A stretch of DNA of 64,000 nt from Clostridiales bacterium (GCA_021204025.1 JAJQAC010000087.1:1-64000); one strand, 5' to 3'; shown: positions 1 through 9,941, counted from the stretch's first letter. Translations and numbers: made by a program. The notes: a model not told the origin generated them from the letters alone.

Positions 1-252
1 GTGGATGCCCCGATCATCAATGAATTTCCTCTTTGCATGGAGTGCGAATTCATACAGTATCAGGACGGTGAATATGGCTGCGGAGTCATTGGAAAAGTGG
101 TCAATACCACGGCGGATGAGTCCGTGATGAATGGCGATACCGTAGATATCGAAAAAGTGGCAGCCATTGCGTTCGATCCATACACACATGGCTACTATAA
201 GGTCACGGAGAGAATCGGGAATGCGTTTAAAGATGGCCTGAAGCTGAAATAA
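1..252 (+). CDS. Flavin reductase-like protein, C-terminal part (partial at window edge)
   Basis: The frame is open to the window edge, so the gene starts upstream and the GTG at base 1 need not be the real start. The 83 visible residues resemble the C-terminal part of clostridial flavin reductase-like (flavoredoxin) proteins. These bind FMN and pass electrons between NAD(P)H and flavin. Visible segments include EFPLCMECEF and, near the end, AIAFDPYTHGYYKV. Only the tail can be judged, so the precise activity is open. The gene converges on a decayed DUF1848 remnant that starts one base after its stop codon. Confidence 0.7.
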   Translation: MDAPIINEFPLCMECEFIQYQDGEYGCGVIGKVVNTTADESVMNGDTVDIEKVAAIAFDPYTHGYYKVTERIGNAFKDGLKLK

Positions 253-253
253 A

Positions 254-500
254 TCAGAACAGGCTCATCTGTCTGTCAATCCAGCTTTCCTGCTTCGCGT
301 CGTGAATCTGATCATCCGGAGTCCCCTCTCCTATCAGGAACGGGGACTCCGGATTATGTAGCTTCATGTTTAGGCGAACCACCGCTGCATTTGCATTGAC
401 ATAACAATAACGGCACAGATGCCCGCAGGTATTGTATGCACCAATATCGTTCCCAGATAGCAGGCGCATTCACTGCGGGCAAATTTCCGTTTGGGAGCAT
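254..500 (-). pseudogene. DUF1848 family protein, frameshifted C-terminal remnant
   Basis: The 71-residue ORF ending at 254 matches the C-terminus of DUF1848 (radical-SAM-like) proteins: NDIGAYNTC, then CRYCYVNANAAVV, a HNPESPFL segment and a QESWIDRQMSLF tail. The codon directly upstream of its ATG is TGA. One base out of frame, the upstream sequence reads SECACYLG, which is what should precede NDIGAYNTC in this family. A single missing A in CTGGGAACGAT therefore broke the gene. No credible N-terminal domain is visible further upstream. I infer a dead fragment; the family assignment comes from recognised motifs only. Confidence 0.65.
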
Positions 501-659
501 CCAGTCTGCAATGCAGAGCAAGCCGGTTTGCGAACCATCTGGAATAAAACGCCGGAATATTTTTCTTCTGTTATTTCCATTGTTCCGGCTTTTAATGGCA
601 ACAAAAATACAGCCTGCAGCCGCCGGTGATAATCACAGCAACTACAGGCTGTGTTTTAA

Positions 660-777
660 TCGAATATTCATGTTGCAAGGCTTCGTTGCAGTAGGGCATA
701 AGGGACAATCAGTAACAAAAATCGTTTATACACATTTTGAGATTCAGGAACTGATTGAAGCTATCAACAAAATATAA
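660..777 (+). pseudogene. Tyrosine recombinase (phage/ICE integrase) C-terminal remnant
   Basis: The last ~35 residues of the 436-777 ORF look like the C-terminus of tyrosine integrases: VGHKGQSVTKIVYTHFEIQE followed by LIEAINKI. The family pattern is GH..., T..., YTHF, with the Tyr nucleophile. The upstream part of the ORF is a read-through of unrelated sequence, partly the antisense of the DUF1848 remnant, so only the tail is meaningful. The catalytic Arg and the rest of the domain are missing. It lies about 100 bp beyond the rpsI terminator and is followed 12 bp later by a second element-like stub. Confidence 0.6.
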
Positions 778-789
778 GGTGATGCTTGT

Positions 790-873
790 ATGAGTAGAAC
801 AGAATACAAAAACAATCACAAAGCAGAACACTATGACAGAATTGAATTAGACGCACACGGTTTTATATTTTGA
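790..873 (+). pseudogene. 27-residue stub resembling an Arc/ribbon-helix-helix protein N-terminus
   Basis: This short ORF is not in the supplied track. It opens at ATG 790 behind an AAGGTG-like ribosome site and encodes MSRTEYKNNHKAEHYDRIEL followed by DAHGFIF and a stop. The first ~20 residues resemble the start of small Arc-like DNA-binding proteins common on Lachnospiraceae mobile elements (RTEYKNNYNKEHYDRI type). The helix-turn region is missing, so it is probably truncated. It ends nine bases before the bidirectional hairpin that terminates rpsI. It could be expressed, but no function can be assigned. Confidence 0.45.
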
Positions 874-881
874 ACTGCATT

Positions 882-917
882 AAAAAATCCCCGAAAACAC
901 TTGTTTTTCGGGGATTT
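882..917 (-). terminator. Intrinsic terminator of the rplM-rpsI operon
   Basis: A perfect stem AATCCCCGAAAA / TTTTCGGGGATT with a short loop is followed, on the minus strand, by a run of T. It lies 26 bp past the rpsI stop codon. It could also stop plus-strand transcription from the integrase remnant. Confidence 0.85.
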
Positions 918-942
918 GAAAATCTGCAATATTTGGTTTGAA

Positions 943-1332
943 TTATCGCTTGCTGAACTGCGGAGCGCGACGAGCCGCTTTGAGGCCGTATTTCTTTCTC
1001 TCTTTCATACGCGGATCTCTCGTCAGATAACCTGCTTTTTTCAGGATCGGACGATAATCGGCATCTGCCTGAAGCAGTGCGCGAGCAATCCCGTGACGGA
1101 TCGCTCCGGCCTGTCCGGAATAACCACCACCATGCACATTTACCAGAACGTCAAACTTATCGGTATTCTCAGTTGCTACGAGCGGCTGACGGACGATAAC
1201 CTTCAGAGTCTCATAACCAAGATACTCATCAATGTCTCTCTTGTTGATCGTGATCTTACCGGTGCCGGGCACCAAATACACTCTTGCAACGGATTTTTTT
1301 CTTCTTCCAGTACCATAATATTTATTACTCAT
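943..1332 (-). CDS. rpsI: 30S ribosomal protein S9
   Basis: This 129-residue protein has the standard bacterial S9 length and features: an N-terminal [14 protein letters not shown] segment, a central [17 protein letters not shown] segment, and the basic tail ending in FSKR that reaches toward the P-site tRNA in the small subunit. It is the second gene of the usual rplM-rpsI pair, 27 bp after rplM, and is followed by a strong terminator. Regulation is presumably through the shared rplM promoter and leader. The region just beyond its 3' end holds element remnants, and rpsI 3' ends are a known integration site for some ICEs. Confidence 0.97.
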   Translation of the reverse strand: MSNKYYGTGRRKKSVARVYLVPGTGKITINKRDIDEYLGYETLKVIVRQPLVATENTDKFDVLVNVHGGGYSGQAGAIRHGIARALLQADADYRPILKKAGYLTRDPRMKERKKYGLKAARRAPQFSKR

Positions 1333-1359
1333 GATTGCTTCCTCCTTTCCGCACCTTTA

Positions 1360-1794
1360 TCAAACATTGAGTTCCAACACTTCCGGCTTCTGAGCGGCAT
1401 GCTCATGCTCCGGACCTGCATATACATGCAGTTTGCTGTACATCTGTCTTCCTAAAGGTCCCTTGGGAAGCATTCCCTTTACTGCCAGCTTGACCACATT
1501 CTCCGGATGCTTCTCAAACATCTCACGCAGAGTAGTAGTCTTCAGGCTTCCTACATATTCTGTATGCTTATAATAAAGTTTCTGATCCAGCTTCTTACCG
1601 GTCACTTTCACTTTATCTGCATTTACGACAATCACATAATCACCGCAGTCCATATGCGGAGTGAAAATCGGTTTATTTTTTCCTCTCAGCACTTTAGCCA
1701 CTTCCGAAGCCAAACGTCCTAACGTACATCCGGTGGCATCAACTACATACCATTTTCTCTCAATCGTCGCCGGACTAGCCATAAAACTCTTCAT
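1360..1794 (-). CDS. rplM: 50S ribosomal protein L13
   Basis: The 144-residue product matches L13, an early-assembling large-subunit protein. Recognisable segments are [17 protein letters not shown] near the N-terminus, [16 protein letters not shown] in the middle and [12 protein letters not shown] further on. The start at 1794 has an AGGAGG site a few bases upstream. It is the first gene of rplM-rpsI. A consensus sigma-A promoter lies about 100 bp upstream, and the leader between them folds into a hairpin where an L13 autoregulatory leader is expected. Nothing is unusual in the protein. Confidence 0.97.
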   Translation of the reverse strand: MKSFMASPATIERKWYVVDATGCTLGRLASEVAKVLRGKNKPIFTPHMDCGDYVIVVNADKVKVTGKKLDQKLYYKHTEYVGSLKTTTLREMFEKHPENVVKLAVKGMLPKGPLGRQMYSKLHVYAGPEHEHAAQKPEVLELNV

Positions 1795-1837
1795 TGGTTA
1801 ACCTCCTGTTAAATTACAAATACTTCTGTGTATGATT

Positions 1838-1875
1838 AAAAATGCTGAATTCCGGGGCTTTGGCTTCGCATTTTT
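1838..1875 (-). promoter_or_regulatory. Candidate L13 leader hairpin upstream of rplM
   Basis: On the minus strand the leader reads AAAAATGC, a GAAGCC-containing middle section, then GCATTTTT, giving an 8-bp outer stem between promoter and rplM. Firmicute rplM genes often carry a short structured L13 leader thought to bind L13. Position and the GC-AAGCC elements fit that class, but I cannot run a covariance model. Confidence 0.55.
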
Positions 1876-1894
1876 ATTAACGTCATAATTTTAT

Positions 1895-1923
1895 ATTATA
1901 TTACCCTGATTTGTGCGTGTCAA
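1895..1923 (-). promoter_or_regulatory. Consensus sigma-A promoter of rplM-rpsI
   Basis: Read on the minus strand, TTGACA and TATAAT are both perfect matches and are separated by exactly 17 bp. This is the strength expected for a ribosomal protein operon. Confidence 0.9.
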
Positions 1924-2048
1924 CTGTTTTTTCGAGAAATCTTTCCAGAAATCTCTCATGATTTTTCTTTAATTCCATGCGGACTCACAATCCTGTCAGT
2001 TATATGCGGGCACGCCACTCTCTCCTTCCTTTTCCCAGTGATCTCCTA

Positions 2049-2077
2049 TTGTGTATTTATGACATTCCCGCTACAAT
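2049..2077 (+). promoter_or_regulatory. Candidate promoter for the cysteine-rich peptide gene
   Basis: TTGTGT and TACAAT are 17 bp apart, about 48 bp upstream of ATG 2125. The -10 is good and the -35 moderate. It is divergent from the rplM promoter. Confidence 0.5.
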
Positions 2078-2124
2078 AAAACCGTGCTTAGCTAACACAA
2101 ATTCATCAAAGGAGGATATTACCT

Positions 2125-2214
2125 ATGTGTTTTAGTTCCTGTTCTGATTTATGGGCTCTGCTTTGCAGCTATTGCAGCTCCTGTTGTGGCTCCTGCGGGT
2201 TTGGATGTTATTAA
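2125..2214 (+). CDS. 29-residue cysteine-rich peptide, unknown function
   Basis: Not in the ORF track because it is short. ATG 2125 follows a near-perfect AAAGGAGG ribosome site at ideal spacing. The peptide runs MCFSSCSDLWALLCSYCSSC then CGSCGFGCY. Eight of 29 residues are Cys, with several Ser and Gly spacers. A strong ribosome site, an upstream promoter-like sequence and a clean stop argue that it is translated. The Cys spacing suggests metal binding or a disulfide-rich peptide, but I do not recognise a family. It stands alone, divergent from rplM and convergent with the sugar kinase gene, which ends 21 bp downstream. Confidence 0.6.
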   Translation: MCFSSCSDLWALLCSYCSSCCGSCGFGCY

Positions 2215-2235
2215 CCTGCAGACCCTGACCTGTCT

Positions 2236-3249
2236 TCAGATTTCTTCTTCCTGCTGGGGGATGTAGGTTTCCGGTGTGTAATGGATCACCCGTGTCCCTC
2301 CGTTTTCAAAGCGGAAGGGTACATACATCAGATCCCCCATCGCGCGACGGACTGCCCTCTGACAGTCCGGAAGCGCGTAAAATACAAGGAAACCTCCGCC
2401 GCCGGCGCCCAGAAGTTTACCGCCGAGGGCGCCCGCGGCGATTCCTTTCTCATACAGACGGTCAATCCCGTCTGTCGTCACTGCCGAACCGGTCTGCCTC
2501 TTTAACCTCCAGGTATGATCCAGCAGCCGTCCAAAATCATCCAGATCCGAATTCCGGTCTGTCAGGACTTTCTCCGCTTCATCCACCAGTGCGTACATTT
2601 CTTTCAGCTGTCCTGTCTTATCCCGCTTATCCGCAGCATTGGCCTTCTGGACATCCGAAGAAAAACGGGAGCGCCCGGTAAAAAACATCATCAGATTGTC
2701 ATTTAACTGCGCCTTACGCTCCGGCGAAACGATCACCGGATGCACATCAAAACCGTCCGCATTAAAATCAATCCGGTTGAAACCGCCATAGGACGCGGCG
2801 ATCTGATCCTGCCATCCCCCTGCCTCCTGACAAAGAGTCCTTTCCAGATAGATCGCATCCTCTGCCAGCCTGCGCTTGTCCGCATACTTTCCCTTCAGGG
2901 CGTAAAACGCGTTTAACATTCCCACCGCAAAAGAGCTGCTCGTTCCCAGGCCGGAACGTGCCGGCAGATCAGCCTCGTAGGTCAGACGGATCTCGTGCAT
3001 ATCGAGCATCTTCATCGCGTTGCGAATTGCCGGATGCTCAATATCTTCGATGGAAGTCACCCGTTCTGTCTTCGAATACGACAACTCGGTCGAATAATCA
3101 AAAAAGCGGGGAAGATGCCGGACATTCACATAACAGTATTTATCGAAGGTTGTCGACAATACTGCGCCTCCATACTCCCGAAAAAAGCTCTCCATATCCG
3201 TACCGCCGCCGAAAAAAGACATGCGAAACGGCGTTTTTGTGATAATCAT
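2236..3249 (-). CDS. GHMP family sugar kinase (D-glycero-D-manno-heptose 7-phosphate kinase type)
   Basis: This 337-residue GHMP kinase opens with ITKTPFRMSFFGGGTD, the substrate-binding start of the HddA-like subgroup. It carries the phosphate-binding loop PARSGLGTSSSFAVG near residue 95 and the C-terminal GKLLGAGGGGFLVF motif. Such enzymes phosphorylate heptose-7-phosphate or a related sugar at C1 for nucleotide-sugar synthesis. It starts 15 bp after the uvrA stop behind CAGGAGT, so the two are probably co-transcribed. No other heptose genes are nearby, so the true sugar is uncertain; fucose-type kinases share these motifs. Confidence 0.8.
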   Translation of the reverse strand: MIITKTPFRMSFFGGGTDMESFFREYGGAVLSTTFDKYCYVNVRHLPRFFDYSTELSYSKTERVTSIEDIEHPAIRNAMKMLDMHEIRLTYEADLPARSGLGTSSSFAVGMLNAFYALKGKYADKRRLAEDAIYLERTLCQEAGGWQDQIAASYGGFNRIDFNADGFDVHPVIVSPERKAQLNDNLMMFFTGRSRFSSDVQKANAADKRDKTGQLKEMYALVDEAEKVLTDRNSDLDDFGRLLDHTWRLKRQTGSAVTTDGIDRLYEKGIAAGALGGKLLGAGGGGFLVFYALPDCQRAVRRAMGDLMYVPFRFENGGTRVIHYTPETYIPQQEEEI

Positions 3250-3264
3250 ATCGCTGTACTCCTG

Positions 3265-6105
3265 TCAGTTAATCTCTTCTTTCCCCAGATACCGTTTCAG
3301 GAACACACCGGTATAAGACGATGGATTTTCCGCCACTTCCTCCGGTGTCCCTTTTGCAATTACGGTTCCGCCATTGTCCCCTCCTTCGGGTCCCATATCG
3401 ATAATATAATCTGCTGTCTTAATTACGTCAAGGTTATGTTCGATCACAATCACCGTATTTCCGCTGTCAGAAAGTCGCCGCAGAATATTCACCAGCTTAT
3501 GCACGTCTGCGAAATGCAGGCCCGTCGTCGGCTCATCCAGAATATAAACCGTCTTTCCTGTTCCTCTGCGGCTGAGTTCTGTCGCCAGCTTGATCCGCTG
3601 TGCCTCGCCGCCGGACAGCTCCGTCGACGGCTGACCCAGACGCACATAAGAAAGCCCGACATCATTCAGAGTCGCGATCTTGCCCGCAATGGACGGAACA
3701 TTCTCAAAAAACCGCAACGCCTCTTCTACCGTCATGTCTAATACATCATAAATATTTTTTCCTTTATAATGTACATCCAGCGTTTCCCGGTTATAACGTT
3801 TCCCGCCGCAAACTTCGCAGGGTACATAGACATCCGGCAGGAAATGCATTTCAATCTTGACAATACCGTCTCCGGCGCAGGCCTCGCAGCGCCCGCCCTT
3901 TACGTTAAAACTGAACCGACCCTTACTATATCCTTTTGCCTTTGCCTCTGAGGTCGACGCGAAAAGATCGCGGATCCGGTCAAAGACGCCGGTATAAGTC
4001 GCAGGGTTCGAACGCGGCGTACGTCCGATCGGCGACTGATCAATATTAATCACCTTATCCAGGCGTTCGATCCCTTCAATCGAATCGTATTTCCCGGGGA
4101 TCGTACGGGCACGGTTGAGTTTTCTTGCCAGCACTTTATATAAAATCTCATTGACCAGTGAACTCTTACCCGAACCGGACACCCCCGTCACACAGGTCAT
4201 AATGCCAAGTGGGAAGGAAACATCGATCCCCTTCAGATTATTTTCTGCCGCGCCGCGTACGGTCAGCCAGCCTGTCGGCATCCGGCGCCTTGCGGGTACC
4301 GGGATCTTCATACGGCCACTAAGATAAGCACCGGTAATGGATCGTCTGCACTTCATAATGTCCTTCGCAGTTCCACATGCGATCACCTCACCGCCATGCT
4401 CTCCCGCTCCCGGTCCGATATCTACGATATAATCCGCTGCCCGCATCGTATCCTCATCATGCTCTACGACAATCACAGAATTGCCAAGATCCCGCAGATG
4501 CATCAGCGTTCCCAGCAATTTATCATTATCCCTCTGATGCAGGCCAATGCTTGGTTCATCCAAAATATACGCAACTCCCACCAGGCCGGAACCGATCTGC
4601 GTCGCCAGACGGATACGCTGCGCCTCTCCGCCGGAGAGCGTTCCGGTCGCACGCGCCAATGACAGATAATCCAACCCGACATTAATCAGGAAATCCAGAC
4701 GTGCCCGGATCTCCTTTAAGATCTGTCCGCCAATCTGAGTCTGCATCGGCGTAAGCTGCAATTCGTCCAGAAATCTGCGGAATGCGGTAAGCGAAAGCGT
4801 CGTCGCCTCATAAATATTTTTATCCCCGACCGTTACCGCCAGAGAACCAGGCTTCAATCTCTGTCCCCGGCAGGCTTTACACGGCGTAATCCGCATAAAG
4901 GTCTCATACTCCGCTTTGCTTATCTCAGAATAAGTCTCTTTATAACGACGCTCCACATTTTTAATCAGTCCCTCAAATGGCACATCATAAACGCCGGTTC
5001 CCCTCTGTCCGGTATAATGCACCTTCAGCACTTTGCCATTGGTGCCATAAATCAGAACATCATGGATTTCCTTTGGGTAATCTTCAAATGGCGTATCCAG
5101 GTCAAAATGATACTCCTCCATCAATGCCTTGAGCGTCGCATAGGTAAAGCTCGACGGATCGGTACAGGACTGCCATCCCAGTACCGTGATTGCCCCCTGA
5201 TTAATACTGAGTGATTTGTCCGGAATCATCAGATCCTCATCAAACTCCATCTTATAGCCCAGTCCCAGACACTCCGGGCAGGCGCCGAACGGATTATTAA
5301 ACGAAAAACTTCTCGGTTCCACCTCTTCGATACTGATGCCACAGTCCGGGCAGGCAAAACTGGTACTGAAATTAATCGCTTCACCGCCGATCACATCCAC
5401 GATCATCAAACCGTCCGAAAGTCCCAGCACCGTCTCGATCGAATCCGCCAGACGCTTCTCGATCCCCGGTTTGACCGCCAGACGATCCACGACGATCTCT
5501 ATGTTATGCTTATTATTTTTTTCCAGTTTGATCTCTTCGGACAATTCGTATAAATTGCCATCCACGCGGACACGCACATAGCCGGATTTTCTCGCCTGAT
5601 TCAGCAGTTTGACATGCTCGCCCTTGCGTCCGCGCACCACCGGCGCAAGCAGCTGGATCCTGGTGCGCTCCGGCATTGCCATAATCTGATCCACCATCTG
5701 ATCAACCGTCTGCTTCTGGATCGCCCGCCCGCACTTCGGACAGTGCGGAATGCCAATGCGCGCGTACAGAAGTCTCATATAGTCATATATCTCTGTAACC
5801 GTACCTACCGTAGAACGCGGATTACGGTTTGTCGACTTCTGATCAATCGAAATCGCCGGAGAAAGTCCTTCAATACTCTCAACATCCGGTTTCTCCATCT
5901 GCCCCAGGAACTGCCGGGCATAAGAAGACAGAGACTCCATATAGCGTCTCTGTCCCTCTGCGTAAATCGTATCAAATGCCAGGGAAGACTTGCCTGAACC
6001 GCTCAGGCCCGTCAGTACCACCAGCTGATCTCTTGGAATATCCAGATCAATATGTTTTAAGTTGTGTTCACTTGCTCCCCGTATTCTGATATATTGCTTT
6101 GCCAT
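3265..6105 (-). CDS. uvrA: Excinuclease ABC subunit A (UvrA)
   Basis: UvrA is the damage-sensing ATPase dimer of nucleotide excision repair; it loads UvrB. The start at 6105 ([20 protein letters not shown]) is preferred over the longer ORF because family members begin there, and it gives about 946 residues, the usual size. Two ABC modules are visible: Walker [10 protein letters not shown] near residue 33 and GVSGSGKSS in the second half, each with an LSGGEAQRI signature and an ILDEP Walker B. Zinc-binding CxxC pairs occur (CPDC, CPEC, CEAC, CEVC). uvrB is not in the window. The sugar kinase gene follows closely. Confidence 0.97.
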   Translation of the reverse strand: MAKQYIRIRGASEHNLKHIDLDIPRDQLVVLTGLSGSGKSSLAFDTIYAEGQRRYMESLSSYARQFLGQMEKPDVESIEGLSPAISIDQKSTNRNPRSTVGTVTEIYDYMRLLYARIGIPHCPKCGRAIQKQTVDQMVDQIMAMPERTRIQLLAPVVRGRKGEHVKLLNQARKSGYVRVRVDGNLYELSEEIKLEKNNKHNIEIVVDRLAVKPGIEKRLADSIETVLGLSDGLMIVDVIGGEAINFSTSFACPDCGISIEEVEPRSFSFNNPFGACPECLGLGYKMEFDEDLMIPDKSLSINQGAITVLGWQSCTDPSSFTYATLKALMEEYHFDLDTPFEDYPKEIHDVLIYGTNGKVLKVHYTGQRGTGVYDVPFEGLIKNVERRYKETYSEISKAEYETFMRITPCKACRGQRLKPGSLAVTVGDKNIYEATTLSLTAFRRFLDELQLTPMQTQIGGQILKEIRARLDFLINVGLDYLSLARATGTLSGGEAQRIRLATQIGSGLVGVAYILDEPSIGLHQRDNDKLLGTLMHLRDLGNSVIVVEHDEDTMRAADYIVDIGPGAGEHGGEVIACGTAKDIMKCRRSITGAYLSGRMKIPVPARRRMPTGWLTVRGAAENNLKGIDVSFPLGIMTCVTGVSGSGKSSLVNEILYKVLARKLNRARTIPGKYDSIEGIERLDKVINIDQSPIGRTPRSNPATYTGVFDRIRDLFASTSEAKAKGYSKGRFSFNVKGGRCEACAGDGIVKIEMHFLPDVYVPCEVCGGKRYNRETLDVHYKGKNIYDVLDMTVEEALRFFENVPSIAGKIATLNDVGLSYVRLGQPSTELSGGEAQRIKLATELSRRGTGKTVYILDEPTTGLHFADVHKLVNILRRLSDSGNTVIVIEHNLDVIKTADYIIDMGPEGGDNGGTVIAKGTPEEVAENPSSYTGVFLKRYLGKEEIN

Positions 6106-6306
6106 ATCATGTCTGACCTTTCCGGAACTATTTATCCTGTCTATCCTGCACACCGCGAAGCGGCGGCCATACACTGCTTCGGACCATTTCCATATGCAAA
6201 GCTATTCTAGCACACACGTTTCCAAATTGCAAACACTTGTTCGTCATCTTTTTCAATCTCTGTGAAATATCCGGCTCCGTATCATTGATGATTCCGGCTT
6301 TCACTT

Positions 6307-8154
6307 TCAGGCATTCAGGATATCCATAAATTCCTCTCCTGTAATCGTCTCCCGCTCAAGCAGATACGCCGCGATCTCATTCAGTTTTCCCGCGTTATCC
6401 TTAAGGATCTGCAAAGCCTTCTCATACTGTTCCCTTACAATCCTTACTACCTCATCATCAACAATTTTAGCCGTCTCAGGTGAGCACACCATCGAAGTGT
6501 CGCCGCCCAGATACTGATTATTGACGGTTTCCAGCGCCACCATACCAAACTGATCGCTCATACCATAACGGGTGATCATCGCGCGCGCAAGTTTCGTCGC
6601 CTGCTCGATGTCATTGGACGCGCCTGTCGTAATCGAACCGAAGATGAATTCCTCAGCCGCACGCCCACCACAGTAGGTCGCTATCTTCGCCAGCGCTTCT
6701 TCCTTACTCATAAGGAATTTTTCACCTTCCTCAATCTGCATCGTATATCCCAGCGCGCCGGAAGTGCGCGGAATAATCGTGATCTTGTGTACCGGCGCAC
6801 TGTTCGACTGACAGGCCGTCACCAGCGCATGTCCAACCTCATGGAACGCCACAATGCGCTTTTCACGCTCAGAAATCCCCGCATTTTTCCGCTGATATCC
6901 GGCGATTACCACCTCAACACTCTCTTCCAGATCCTCCTGGCTGACCGTCCTCCGGCCATTTCTCACCGCACGGAGCGCCGCCTCATTAATAATGTTCGCC
7001 AGATCCGCTCCACTTCCTCCGGAAGTCGCGCGGGCAATTTCCTTGAAATCTACGTTATCCGACAACTTTACGTCTTTTCCATGCACTTTCAGAATCGCGA
7101 TACGGCCATTTAAATCCGGCAGCTCCACCGGTATCCGCCGGTCAAAGCGTCCCGGCCGCAGCAGCGCGCGATCCAGCGACTCCGGGCGGTTGGTCGCCGC
7201 CAGGATTACAACGCCCTTGCGCCCGTCAAAACCATCCATCTCGGTCAGCAGCTGGTTCAGCGTCTGCTCCCGTTCATCATTCCCGCTGAAACCTCCGTTA
7301 TCTCTCTTTTTACCGATCGTATCGATCTCATCAATAAATACGATACATGGGGCCTTTTCCGTTGCCTGCTTAAAGAGATCCCGCACCTTTGCCGCACCCA
7401 TACCGACAAACATCTCGACAAATTCCGAACCGGAGATCGAGAAGAACGGCACATGAGCCTCGCCGGCCACTGCACGGGCCAGCAGCGTCTTGCCGGTACC
7501 GGGAGGGCCGACCAGCAGCGCGCCTTTGGGGAGTGTTGCCCCGATATCCGTATATTTCTGCGGATTGTGCAGGAAATCTACAATCTCACGCAGCGCTTCC
7601 TTCGCCTCTTCCTGTCCCGCGACATCGGCAAAAGTCTTGTCGGTCTCATCCTCCGCATAAATCTTCGCATTGGATTTGCCGAAGGTCATCGCATTGCCCA
7701 GGCCGCCGCCCATATGCTTGGCCAGACTCCTGCTCATCAGACGCCCGATCAGCACAAAGATCAGAATCGGCAGCACCCAGCTGGTAATAAAGGTCAGGAT
7801 CGGTGACGCCTGCGTCGGGATTTCTTTCGCAAAGGTAACTCCGGCTTCTCTCAGTTCATCCTTAAGGCTCTCATCCGGCCAGACACCAGTCCGGTAGATC
7901 CCGTCATTTCCCTCCTCATCCTCCGCGCGGAAAGTGATCTGATCGCTGTCCATCGCGACTTCTTTCACCTGTCCGTTATCCACCATTTCCAGAAATACAT
8001 CATAGGAAACTTCATGAATCGAACGCTGTGCTACTGACGGGAACAACAGCGCGTTCAGCAGCATCGTGACAATCAGAATGATAAAATAATAAAACAGCCA
8101 GCTTCTTGTTCTTTTTTTATTGGAATCATCATCATCGTTATTTACTATGCCCAT
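6307..8154 (-). CDS. ftsH: ATP-dependent zinc metalloprotease FtsH
   Basis: A 615-residue membrane-anchored AAA protease that degrades misfolded membrane and regulatory proteins. Two transmembrane segments flank an extracytoplasmic domain in the first ~135 residues. The AAA module has Walker A GPPGTGKT, Walker B VFIDEID and the second region of homology ([21 protein letters not shown]). The zinc site is HEVGH, a normal HExGH variant. The start has AAAGGAG at good spacing. It is downstream of the collapsed repeat copy at 8259-8321 and appears to be its own transcription unit. Confidence 0.96.
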   Translation of the reverse strand: MGIVNNDDDDSNKKRTRSWLFYYFIILIVTMLLNALLFPSVAQRSIHEVSYDVFLEMVDNGQVKEVAMDSDQITFRAEDEEGNDGIYRTGVWPDESLKDELREAGVTFAKEIPTQASPILTFITSWVLPILIFVLIGRLMSRSLAKHMGGGLGNAMTFGKSNAKIYAEDETDKTFADVAGQEEAKEALREIVDFLHNPQKYTDIGATLPKGALLVGPPGTGKTLLARAVAGEAHVPFFSISGSEFVEMFVGMGAAKVRDLFKQATEKAPCIVFIDEIDTIGKKRDNGGFSGNDEREQTLNQLLTEMDGFDGRKGVVILAATNRPESLDRALLRPGRFDRRIPVELPDLNGRIAILKVHGKDVKLSDNVDFKEIARATSGGSGADLANIINEAALRAVRNGRRTVSQEDLEESVEVVIAGYQRKNAGISEREKRIVAFHEVGHALVTACQSNSAPVHKITIIPRTSGALGYTMQIEEGEKFLMSKEEALAKIATYCGGRAAEEFIFGSITTGASNDIEQATKLARAMITRYGMSDQFGMVALETVNNQYLGGDTSMVCSPETAKIVDDEVVRIVREQYEKALQILKDNAGKLNEIAAYLLERETITGEEFMDILNA

Positions 8155-8258
8155 TTTTTTCTCCTTTACTGGTCTTGTTTTCTTAGTATACTAGACGAAT
8201 GTGGATTTTTAAAGTCCTGCGCTGATTAAATTTTTATAAATAACGATGCTGGCCTAAC

Positions 8259-8321
8259 GTCCGTCCCTGAGAGAAATGTCCTCTACAGATATTCATTTCT
8301 CTCAGGGGCTGGTTTATTGGC
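8259..8321 (-). repeat. Palindromic repeat family, copy D (collapsed, internally deleted)
   Basis: In family orientation (minus strand) this reads GCCAATAAACCAG, CCCTGAGAGAAATG, a short loop and CATTTCTCTCAGGG, then ACGGAC. Both end motifs of the larger copies are kept, as is part of the GAGGACATTT box. About 100 bp of the core is gone, leaving a simple hairpin. Confidence 0.8.
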
Positions 8322-8341
8322 AAGATACTGTTACATATACT

Positions 8342-8383
8342 AAAAGATGGGACTCACAAAAACCGTTATAAGTCCCATCTTTT
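8342..8383 (-). terminator. Terminator after the amino-acid ABC transporter operon
   Basis: A 13-bp stem, AAAAGATGGGACT / AGTCCCATCTTTT, sits 13 bp past the stop of the ATPase gene. It has A/T flanks that make it usable in either direction. Confidence 0.8.
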
Positions 8384-8395
8384 TCATATCCTTGT

Positions 8396-9172
8396 TTATA
8401 ATACCTTCGCAAAGAAATCCTTCAGACGTTCACTCTTAGGATGATTGAATATCTCATCCGGCGTCCCCTGCTCAATCAGTTTCCCGTCCGCCATAAAGAG
8501 GACGCGGTTACCTACCTCCCGGGCAAATCCCATCTCATGGGTGACACAGACCATCGTCATGCCATCTCTCGCCAGTTCTTTCATAACATCCAGAACCTCG
8601 CCAACCATCTCCGGGTCCAGTGCGGAAGTCGGCTCATCAAAAAGCATCACCTGCGGCTTCATACACAGAGCGCGGACAATCGCCACTCGCTGCTTCTGAC
8701 CGCCGGAGAGCTGGATCGGATAAGCGCCTGCCCGGTCGCCCAGACCTACTCGCTCCAGCAGTGCCATCGCCATCTCTTCTGCTTCGGACTTCTTCATGCC
8801 CTTCACCTTGCACGGCGCCAGAGTCATATTATCCAGAAGCGTCATATGCGGGAAAAGGTTAAAATGCTGGAATACCATCCCCATATTCTGACGATGTTCG
8901 TCAATATTCAGCTTTACCGTTCTGCCATTTTTATCCTTATATTTCTTCTTTGTAATATCGACGCCGTTAAATATGATCGATCCGCCGGTCGGCTCTTCCA
9001 GAAGATTCAGGCTGCGCAGAAATGTGGATTTGCCGGACCCGGAAGGTCCGATCACCACCATCACGTCACCCTGGTTAATGTCCACGCTGACGCCGTCCAG
9101 AGCCCTGATTGTACCGCCTTTATAGTGTTTCTTTAAATCCCTTACCTGAATCAGGCTACCTCCTGTCTCCAC
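8396..9172 (-). CDS. Polar amino acid ABC transporter, ATP-binding protein (GlnQ-like)
   Basis: A 258-residue ABC ATPase that energises amino-acid import. It has Walker [11 protein letters not shown]-loop, signature [15 protein letters not shown] and Walker [13 protein letters not shown]. The call of GlnQ/HisP type rests on length and neighbours. The start is a GTG at 9172 with AAAGGAGG about nine bases upstream, overlapping the permease gene by 17 bp. A second purine-rich AGGAGG inside the overlap leaves a slightly later start possible, since conserved sequence begins at [11 protein letters not shown]. It is the last gene of a three-gene operon. Confidence 0.93.
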   Translation of the reverse strand: METGGSLIQVRDLKKHYKGGTIRALDGVSVDINQGDVMVVIGPSGSGKSTFLRSLNLLEEPTGGSIIFNGVDITKKKYKDKNGRTVKLNIDEHRQNMGMVFQHFNLFPHMTLLDNMTLAPCKVKGMKKSEAEEMAMALLERVGLGDRAGAYPIQLSGGQKQRVAIVRALCMKPQVMLFDEPTSALDPEMVGEVLDVMKELARDGMTMVCVTHEMGFAREVGNRVLFMADGKLIEQGTPDEIFNHPKSERLKDFFAKVL

Positions 9173-9941
9173 GGCTCATCCTCCTTTCAAAATAAGCGAT
9201 CAGCTTCGAAGTCGGGAAGCACAGACAGAAGTAAATCGCCGTAGCTACCAGCAAAGGCTCAATAATGACGAACGTTGCTCCCTTGACTGCGTTGACTGCC
9301 GACATGATATCCTGCACACCGATCGTATAGGTAATCGAAGACTCCTTGATGATAACAACAAATTCATTCGCGATCGCCGGGAGGATATTTTTTAACGCCT
9401 GCGGCAAAATGATATAACGCAAATTCTGCACCTGAGAAAGTCCCAGGGAACGCGCCGCCTCCGTCTGTCCTCCGTCTATGGACTGAATACCGGAACGGAT
9501 AATCTCGCAGAGATAGGCCGCCGAGTTAAAGCCCAGGGCCACCACTCCGGGGAAGAAGCGCTCAAACTTGATAAATCCAAAAAATGTAAAATGTGGGAGT
9601 TCGATCATACTGAACACACCATAATAAATGATAAAAATCTGTACGATCGCCGGCGTGGAGCGAAGGATCTCCACATATGCGGTCGCGATAAAATCCAACG
9701 GATTGAATTTGCTGAGTACTGCCGCAGCTCCATCCTCCTTCAGGCTCCCGTCCCGATTACGGCCGAGAAAGCGCAGAGGGCGGATGTCCGACAGTCTCAT
9801 CAGCGCCAGCACCAGCGCCAGACAGAATCCGATCAGCACGGTCAATATCGACATCAGTACCGTAACAATCACACCCTGCAAGAACAGCTGCGCATATGGC
9901 GCTACTTTTGCGAAATTTTCTAACTGCACAAAGCCATCCAT
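9156..9941 (-). CDS. Polar amino acid ABC transporter, permease
   Basis: A 261-residue HisM/GlnP-type inner-membrane permease with several hydrophobic helices. The family EAA-loop region is visible as [21 protein letters not shown], followed by [18 protein letters not shown], the docking site for the ATPase. The start at 9941 has AAAGGAG. It lies 33 bp after the binding-protein gene and overlaps the ATPase gene. About 20 charged residues after the first helix ([13 protein letters not shown]) form a loop inserted between membrane segments. The substrate cannot be read from the permease. Confidence 0.92.
   Translation of the reverse strand: MDGFVQLENFAKVAPYAQLFLQGVIVTVLMSILTVLIGFCLALVLALMRLSDIRPLRFLGRNRDGSLKEDGAAAVLSKFNPLDFIATAYVEILRSTPAIVQIFIIYYGVFSMIELPHFTFFGFIKFERFFPGVVALGFNSAAYLCEIIRSGIQSIDGGQTEAARSLGLSQVQNLRYIILPQALKNILPAIANEFVVIIKESSITYTIGVQDIMSAVNAVKGATFVIIEPLLVATAIYFCLCFPTSKLIAYFERRMSRGDRR

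Noticed and set aside
1507-1722. Plus-strand ORF opposite rplM
   Set aside because: Antisense shadow of L13 coding sequence; no ribosome site and no recognisable motif.
4000-4020. GGGTTCGAAC tRNA T-loop-like sequence
   Set aside because: It lies inside uvrA coding sequence and no cloverleaf can be built around it.
8259-8321. Simple intrinsic terminator at copy D
   Set aside because: It carries the end motifs of the repeat family and lacks a T run. A separate clear terminator follows at 8342.
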